From the NCBI GenBank assembly GCA_964017045.1, contig OZ024808.1, positions 28,412,995 to 28,476,994 of the forward strand: a DNA stretch of 64,000 bases, in the 5' to 3' direction. How positions within the stretch are numbered: the first letter of the stretch is position 1; every line of letters begins with the position of its first letter. Both the position numbers and the translations under genes were made by a program. The notes beneath the pieces were generated by a model that was given only the letters and a program-made list of their open reading frames with translations, ran no database searches and had not been told where the DNA came from. Origin of the DNA: Omphiscola glabra. Taxonomy: Eukaryota > Mollusca > Gastropoda > Lymnaeidae. Shown here piece after piece: positions 57,093 through 64,000 of this stretch.

Positions 57093-58783
57093 CAGATGTT
57101 ATCAACTCACATAATAATTATTTCATATTCACCAAACTAGATAATTAAGAACTAACGGATCTACTGAAAGTGCCAAGAACGTAATGTCTCTAAAAATGAC
57201 TTGATTCCGTAAGATACTTTTGTTAACTACGATTATGTGCATAAAATTAAAATCATCAGAGTTATTGACATCATTTCAGCAAGTTCACACTTAATTTTAT
57301 TTGAAAATTTGCTTCTCTAAAATTATCTGCACATCCCAGACTGCCTCCACTTCTTTTCTGACGACATCCACATTTACCACAGTAACCTCTTTTATTTATT
57401 TGATTAAATGTAGGCACTTCTGTAGAGTCCGGGGAAACGCTGAATATCCTTTATTTAATCACATATCACAATATTCCACTAGAGTATTCTCAAAGACAAC
57501 ACCCACCTTCAGGGGCAATAATCCAAGAATTACTCAAGATATAACTAAAGAACAATCACAAAAACTTGTACTTACCTCAAGCAAATGACTAGAAATTATT
57601 TTATTTTTTTTATTAACAGGCAAAGTTGATTCTATCAATACATGTTGATTTGTGAAACAAGATTACAAACTTAAAATAAATGACATACTGATTGTTTTGT
57701 CATATTCAGACATTCTTATGATATGGGACTAAAATACATATTTAGAAAATGGTAAAATCAAAAAGTGTAATCATCAATTTTAACTAATTGAAACATATAA
57801 TCCCTTTATTTTTTTGGTATCCTTATAAATGTTTAACAATTCCACTGAAGATTGGAAATTAATATCTAAAGAATATTATTATTATTATTATTTTTGGAAA
57901 ATTAAAACAAAAATATTTTAACAAAATTTATTAATAATTACAAATAAGTGATGACTCTGCATATTGTATGCATTTTAAAAGGAAAATAATAAGATTTTTT
58001 TTTTAAATTGTGGAATATTAAAAAAAACTAACGTATATTTTTTGGCTTTATTTAGAAGAACTCGCATTTATGTTCCCTGTAAATTTTATATTTTTGTCTC
58101 ATTTTATAATAACAAAAGGAAAATGAGGGTTACGAAATGTGGAGGAAAACTACCACGGTGAAAAAGTGGTTTTGAGGTCCCTACTAAAAAATTCATAACT
58201 TTTGAACCACTTGAGCTAGAAAGTTGATCTTGTTGTTTTTGTAATCTATTCACCAGGTTCTATACATCTGAAGTATTTTTATATTTTTAAATATGTTTTG
58301 AAATTTTCATCAAAGTGCTTAAAAATGTAGGCTATGCTTTTGTCCAGACTAAATCCTTCTCTCTATGACCTTCTTTCCAATCTCCATAATTTTTTCCCCT
58401 GGCTATTTCCTTTTTTTATGTTTCCTTTTTTATTTTTCCTGTTTTATGTTTCCTTGTTTTTATGTTTCCTTGTTTTCCCCCTAACTGTAATGACACCTGA
58501 CATCTGTGATTTATGACACATTTTGACATCTTATTTATAATAACAGCAACACACTTTCTTTGAGCTCAAACTCTGTCAGTCTCTGAACTCTGCTGTGAAC
58601 TCTATGAACTGTGAACTCTATGAACTTTAAACTCTATGAACTCAATGTAAATCGTGTTGAAGTCTCGTCTTTATTGTCGCTACATAAATTTATCTATTAT
58701 AAAATGAATGTCTTATTTTATTTATTAAAAAATTTTGTTGTTGTTTTAATTTCTAAAATTTGTTTTTTATTGATACTTTGGTG
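57093..58783. other. Non-coding downstream of Notch
   Basis: AT-rich, with AATAAA at 57675-57680. At ~58180 ACTAAAAAATTCATAACTTT resembles part of the pogo-like element. No gene recognised. Confidence 0.4.
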
Positions 58784-59092
58784 TCGTAGCTAAGGTTAGT
58801 GCCGCCAATTTTGTCGCCCAATGGGCGACTCCAGTTGGCCGAAAATGCCGCTCTTAAATTTAAATATATAGAAAAAATGTGAATCCCGGGCGGACAGCCC
58901 CTTCTGTACCACCCTATCCGGGGCTGACAGCCCCCTCTGTACCACCCTATCCGGGACTGACAGCCCCCTCTGTACCACCCTATCCGGGACTGACAGCCCC
59001 CTCTGTACCACCCTATTCGGGGCTGACAGCCTCCTCTGTACCACCCTATCCGGGCTGACAGCCCCCTCTGTACCACCCTTACTACGCCAGGT
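58784..59092. mobile_element. MITE-like element carrying an internal 33-bp array
   Basis: Ends resemble inverted GGTGTCGTAGCTAAGG and ACTACGCCAGGTGC, the GGCGTAGC family. Between ~58885 and 59075 six copies of a 33-bp unit (GACAGCCCCCTCTGTACCAC) occur. The minus-strand frames are by-products. Confidence 0.55.
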
Positions 59093-59149
59093 GCATTTAG
59101 AGTTTTTATCTTCTAAAGTAAAAAAAAAACATTTCTTTATTCTATAGAC

Positions 59150-59489
59150 CAGCGGTTCTCAACCTGAGGGTCGCGACCCCTTTGGGGGTCGAATGACCCT
59201 TTTCCAGGGGTCGCCTAAGACCATCGAAACACATATACTCTACAGCTATGAACTAGCAACGAAAATAATTTATTTTGTGGTTGGGGGTCGCCACAACGTG
59301 AGGAACTGTATTAAAAGGTCGCGGCATTAGGAAGGTTGAGAACCACTGCCTTAGACCATCGGAAAACAATTACACTCTACAGTTATGAAGTAGCAACGAA
59401 AATAATTTTATGGTTGGGGGGGGGGGGGGCGCCTCAAAACGAGGAACTGCATTAAAGGGTCGCGGCATTAGGAAGGTTGAGAAACACTG
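59150..59489 (-). mobile_element. SPIN-like hAT MITE, copy D, with internal duplication
   Basis: Starts CAGCGGTTCTCAACCTGAGG. Two right ends are present: GAGAACCACTG at 59348 and GAGAAACACTG at 59489. A perfect duplication CTATAGAC flanks the outer ends (59142-59149 and 59490-59497), so the whole 340 bp behaves as one insertion whose last ~140 bases are duplicated. A long G run lies in the second part. Confidence 0.9.
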
Positions 59490-60061
59490 CTATAGACTCT
59501 AGGTCGGGGGATGTGTCTTCACTTCTAATTTTTGCTAGGTTAAATTTAGGTTAATTTCTTCATCTTTGGGGGAAATCTTGAAATCAAGTTTGGACCCACT
59601 TCTACCAATCGGATATTCTTAATTTTTTAATCACATACGTAGCCCATATATATATGATTTACTTGCCCAGTTTGCCTTTATGGATCTCTGCTCGTGTTGA
59701 TCAACCGAACATTCCAACTGCAGTCAGATATCTGCCCCCAACAGTGTGGGGGTGGGACTAAGGTCAATTCTGTCACATTTGTGCGGGGCGCTGAGTTTTG
59801 TTTTCTGTCCCAACGGGGGGGGGGGGGGGGCTGAGGTCACTTCTCTGCCACGGCACGAGGGGAGGGGGAGTCAGTTCTCTGACACAACCGTGTACAATCT
59901 AGTGGGGGGGGTTTCCCTAAAATTTGGGGTATGTTAAAGTTTAAAAAGTTAATTCGGCTATCATATGAAATTCGGGGGACGCCAACATTATCTGTCTAAT
60001 ATTATGTATAGTAGTATGCAACAACACAAAGAAGAGAAGCCACTGCCATTTCAGACTATAT
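59490..60061. other. Non-coding with G runs
   Basis: Two G-run stretches near 59816 and 59905; nothing else recognised. Confidence 0.4.
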
Positions 60062-60365
60062 ATAATCCATAGTTAGTCGGCCTCAATAGTTTAGTAGGCC
60101 TCAATATTTATAGTAGGCCTCCATAGTTATACTAGGCCTCCAAAGTTGTAGTAGGCCTCCATAGTTATAGTATGCCTCCATAGTTAGTAGGCCTACATAG
60201 TTAGTATGCCTCCATAGTTAGTAGGCCCCCATAGTAAGTTATAGTAGGCCTCCATAGTTAGTCGGCCTCCATAGTTATATAGGCCTCCATAGTTAGTAGG
60301 CCTCTATAGTTATACTTGGCCTCCATAATTAGTTGGCCTTCATAGCTATAGTAGGCCTCCATAGT
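60062..60365. repeat. Minisatellite, ~15-21-bp variable unit, about 15 copies
   Basis: Unit GTAGGCCTCCATAGTTATA with length variants. Confidence 0.93.
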
Positions 60366-60921
60366 TATTACAGTTATAAGTAGTAGGTCCAATCTTTGAC
60401 ATCGTAGAGACAATCGTTTGCGTGTGACCCATTCAGGTGGCAACTAGAGATTTGAAACACGGCGAACTTTAACCCTGCTGATGACTGAGCCCTGCTGATG
60501 ACTGAAAACTACTTGTTACCGGAACCCGACTGACGACCGAGCCCGAACTTCAACGTCACGAACCATCTAAAGCGAACATATCGCTAACTAATTAGAACAG
60601 ATGAATGTGGTAATTAAACTACTTACGCCAGACGTGCTTGTATTGTAATGAAAACCAGAAACCCAATTAAACGGCAAAATGATCTTTAGTAAACCAAAAT
60701 GATTTCTTTTACCATCCCCTCCCCACCTCTCCCTCGCCAATACCCTTCCGTGTAAAGGCTTGCTTTGTATTACAGTTTGACGCATTAAATTTAACAACAC
60801 AGTGTTGCCCACTCGTTTTCCAGGCAGTGTCAGCACTTTGTTTCGTTCAACAACAAACAAAAAATAATTTTAAAAAATGGAACTGTGTATAAATCTAGAC
60901 ACATAGTCACATCGTGTAAAA

Positions 60922-61126
60922 CGATGGTTCTCAACCTTCCTAATGCCGCGACCCTTTAATAGTATTAAAGTTTAATACAGTTCCTCATGTTGTGGTGACC
61001 CCCAACCATAAAATTTATTTTCGTTCCTACTTCATAAATATGTGTTTTCCGACGGTCTTTGGCGACCCCTGTGTAAGGGTCGTTCGAACCCCAAAAGATT
61101 TGCTACACATAGGTTGATAACCGTTG
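60922..61126 (+). mobile_element. SPIN-like hAT MITE, copy E
   Basis: Starts CGATGGTTCTCAACCTTCCT and ends GATAACCGTTG; both ends have point changes. A perfect duplication GTGTAAAA flanks it (60914-60921 and 61127-61134). A short duplication of TTTAATA lies near the left end. Confidence 0.92.
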
Positions 61127-61311
61127 GTGTAAAAGAAGTCTCAGTGCGCATTCTAGGTTGACAAGATTGATGCGTCATTTCGTATCTTCCTTTCAATGGG
61201 CATAAGAACTTAAACTTAAACCAAATTCACGTTTTTGTTTCCCTGTGTTCATTAAATTTAAACGACAACGCCTTTATTTGTAGTTAGAGAAAATCCCGGG
61301 GTACTAAGATA

Positions 61312-61476
61312 CAGAGGCGGCATTTCAGTTTTTTTCAGGGGGGGGGGCAAAACTTTGCTTGATAAGTTGTTTATTACTGGAGGCTCCGCAGTACATATCA
61401 ATTTAAATAAAACCTGCAAAATTCAGGGGGGGGGGGGGCAAATGCCCGATCCTGCCCTACCCAAATGACGTCTCTG
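61312..61476. mobile_element. hAT-like MITE with poly-G tracts (family 1, copy 2)
   Basis: CAGAGGCGGCATTTCAG pairs with AAATGACGTCTCTG. The flanks CTAAGATA and CTATGATG agree at 6 of 8 positions. Internal order matches 468-642: G run, ATCAATTTAAATAAAACCTG, second G run. Confidence 0.7.
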
Positions 61477-61659
61477 CTATGATGGCTATAGAAAGTGTAT
61501 TTCTGTTTTAAACTCTTTTGTCTTTTAAAAATGTTATAGTAATATATCTTTTATTTTATTTAAATTACGGCCAAACTAATTTAAACTTGCGATAGTTGCC
61601 GAACGCGCCGAACTTCTGTGGTCGCCGAAACCAAAAGCGAACTTTAGTTGTAACAGAAC

Positions 61660-61856
61660 CAGAGGCGTAGCTATGGTGTTTGGCGTCCGGGGATAAGTTT
61701 CATTTTAAAGCACCTCCATTTTCTTTTTTCAACTCTCAAACTCATTATTTTCATTAAAAAAAATAATATCAAAGCACATTTTGGCGCCGCTAACTATCTA
61801 TATAGTCTGGCGCCCTGGGACATCGGTCTCCCCTGCCCCCCTTAGCTACGCCTCTG
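61660..61856. mobile_element. hAT-like MITE of the CAGAGGCGTAGC family
   Basis: CAGAGGCGTAGCTA at 61660 and its exact complement TAGCTACGCCTCTG ending at 61856. Flanking 8-mers AACAGAAC and AACCGAAC match at 7 of 8. Fragments of the same family occur near 4590, 11906, 17971 and 58784. Confidence 0.75.
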
Positions 61857-62041
61857 AACCGAACCGAACCCCATTTTAAGTTGTAACCGAACGATTCGAG
61901 CTGAAACCGTACTTCTCTAAGCCTAAGTGGGTTCGATTCCCATTTCAAGTGTTATTGTTAGCCTATTATCTGGTGCGACCTCCTTCTGACGCTATCGCTA
62001 CAGACAAAGTAGTTGTACTTAATCTTTATTCCATTTCAAGC

Positions 62042-62155
62042 TTAAGATAGTTTCAATCAATCAGCGCTAAAATCATTGCAATCAATCAGCGCTAAAATCA
62101 TTGCAATCAATCAGCGCTAAAAATCATTGCAATCAATCAGCGCTAAAATCATTGA
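62042..62155. repeat. Minisatellite, 25-26-bp unit, 4 copies
   Basis: Unit contains CAATCAATCAGCGCTAAAAT. Confidence 0.93.
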
Positions 62156-62494
62156 AATATCTAGGTCATGTTTTGCCACAATTTGAAAAAAAAACAAAAC
62201 AAAAACACTCTCTTATCCACTGTGCCCCGAATCCCCCCTTAACGTTTTATTTTAAACAATAAAAATAAAACCGGTGAAAATAATTATTTTAATAAAAACT
62301 GACATATCCAAATACGTCTCCAAAAGTTAACAATAATTATTTTGACGGTGTGATACACAAAGAACATCAAAAAAAAAAAAAAATACATACAAAAAAAAAA
62401 AAAGCCAACCCGGCAAACTAACGGAACAACTTTAAAACTTCAAAGAATACAGGGTGTTCCTTGATGTGGACTTCTGGGTCTCTACTGTCTACAC
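62156..62494. other. Non-coding, A-rich
   Basis: Two long A runs near 62370 and 62393. Nothing else seen. Confidence 0.5.
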
Positions 62495-62563
62495 CGCTGT
62501 CTGGCGTCTGGATCAAGTGCAAAGAATGGTCAATGTGCACCAATGTATGGCGTCTGGATCAAG
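62495..62563. repeat. Left remnant of the 46-bp minisatellite
   Basis: About one and a half units (GGCGTCTGGATCAAGTGCAA) before the LINE; the array continues at 63426. Confidence 0.93.
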
Positions 62564-63425
62564 CTGCTGTTCGGGCTGTCGAGGACTGCTGTCTTGCTGT
62601 AAAAGAATGGATGTCATCAAACAGACTAAAATTAAATGATGACAAGACTGAGGCAATTGTTTGTGGTTCGGACGCTAATCTTCGGAAAGTTGCTTTCACA
62701 TCAATAAAAGTTGGTGAATCAGAGATACCGTTGTCCTCCACTGTCCGAGACCTTAGTTTCTTTATTGATAGTCAACTCAGTATGATTCCACATATCAGTT
62801 CTGTAGTCAGGGCATGCTTCTGTCATCTACGCGCCCTGGGTCAGCTGCGCCCTCAACTCAATAAGAGAGCAGCAATTGCTGTAGCAGTAACTCTAATCCA
62901 GTCAAGATTAGATTATTGTAACAGTTGTTTGTGGGGTTTGCCTCAGAATCAAATTCAGAGACTCCAGAGGGTGCAAAATTCTGCAGCACGCATTGTGTCG
63001 CGGAAAAAGAGATCAGACCACATTACCCCAGTTCTACGAGATCTCCATTGGGTTCCTATTAGTTAGCGCATTGACTACAAGATTCTGTCCTTGGCATACA
63101 GCTGCATAGAAGGCTCTGCACCAGAATATCTGAAAGAACTGCTTTATAAACATGTAACCTTAAAGAACCTGCGGTCCTCAACTCAGTCCTTATTGAAAAT
63201 TCCCAGTGTGGATGAACACAGAAAAAAGTCGTACGGAAGCGGTAGCGACATAGTTATGGAATAATTTACCTCCATCTTTGAGGAGTACTGACAAGGACAG
63301 AAAATTATTTAGGAAAAATTTAAAGACTTATTTGTTTAATAGATTTGATTACACCTGAGCGCAGTGAGCATGCTAAAGTAGCAGGGATACCAGCGCTATA
63401 GAAGTATCCAATCAATCAATCAATC
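62564..63425 (+). mobile_element. L2/CR1-like LINE, 5'-truncated, better preserved copy
   Basis: The frame read up to a stop at 63064-63066 contains [99 protein letters not shown]. This is the thumb and C-terminal region of an L2/CR1-type reverse transcriptase. After one stop the frame continues with [20 protein letters not shown]. The 3' tail is GCGCTATAGAAGTATCC then (AATC)n. It sits inside the 46-bp array. Confidence 0.88.
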
Positions 63426-64000
63426 AAAGTGCAAAGGATGGTCAATGTGCACCAATTTATGGCGTCTGGATCAAGTGCAAAGGATGGTCATTGCGCACCA
63501 ATGTATGGCGTCTGGATCAAGTGCAAAGGATAGTCAATGTGCACCAATGTATGGCGTCTGGATCAAGTGCAAAGGATGGTCAATGTGCACCAATGTATGG
63601 CGTCTGGATCAAGTGCAAAGGATGGTCAATGTGCACCAATGTATGGCGTCTGGATCAAGTGCAAAGGATGGTCAATGTGCCCCAATGTATGGCGTCTGGA
63701 TCAAGTGCAAAGGATGGTCAATGTGCACCAATGTATGGCGTCTGGATCAAGTGCAAAGGATGGTCAATGTGCACCAATGTATGGCGTCTGGATCAAGTGC
63801 AAAGGATGGTCAATGTGCACCAATGTATGACGTCTGGATCAAGTGCAAAGGATGGTCAATGTGCCCCAATGTATGGCGTCTGGATCAAGTGCAAAGGAAG
63901 GTCAATGTGCACCAATGTATGGCGTCTGGATCAAGGGCAAAGGATGGTCAATGTGCACCAATGTATGGCGTCTGGATCAAGGGCAAAGGATGGTCAATGT
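63426..64000. repeat. Minisatellite, 46-bp unit, about 12 copies, runs off the window
   Basis: Unit contains GGATGGTCAATGTGCACCAA and TGTATGGCGTCTGGATCAAG. It continues past the right edge. Confidence 0.97.

Noticed and set aside
57301..57588. 95-codon ORF downstream of Notch
   Set aside because: AT-rich, no recognisable domain, no splice signals of note; within chance expectation.
61925..61960. GGTTCGATTCC, a perfect tRNA B-box
   Set aside because: No A-box at the right distance and no cloverleaf; at most a SINE remnant.

Overview
The window is animal nuclear DNA, AT-rich and intron-rich, most likely from a gastropod mollusc (a freshwater pulmonate snail is my best guess). The guess rests on the overall character and on several SPIN-like hAT transposons. 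From memory, SPIN elements are known from many tetrapods, a triatomine bug and the pond snail Lymnaea. There is no prokaryotic sequence, CRISPR array or operon.

One protein-coding gene is certain: the 3' two thirds of a Notch receptor gene on the + strand. I place 24 exons between 22956 and 56229. All splice phases agree, giving 1675 contiguous codons plus a stop: 16 EGF repeats, three LNR repeats, the heterodimerisation domain, a transmembrane helix, a RAM region with WFP, seven ankyrin repeats, a Q/H-rich tail, and a C-terminus with LTPSPES and WSSSSP. The 5' exons (signal peptide and roughly the first 20 EGF repeats) are not in the window.

Layout. 1-22955: no confident host gene; minisatellites, MITEs, 5'-truncated LINEs, long poly-G tracts, and two weak candidate exons (234-434 and 2138-2206). 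22956-56229: Notch, with introns filled by minisatellites, a pogo-like element, an L2-like LINE, a SPIN copy and a foldback element. 56230-64000: a 20-bp array just after the stop codon, then MITEs, two SPIN copies, an L2-like LINE and a 46-bp array that runs off the window edge.

The most unusual property is the density of tandem repeats: about 47 arrays with units of 14 to 127 bp, by hand estimate some 20 kb or nearly a third of the window. Three arrays run across an exon-intron boundary of Notch, so the end of the exon and its 5' splice site are copied in tandem. LINEs and DNA transposons sit inside arrays, and arrays have grown inside DNA transposons. Open frames running through arrays arise when the unit is a multiple of three without stops, and are not called as genes.
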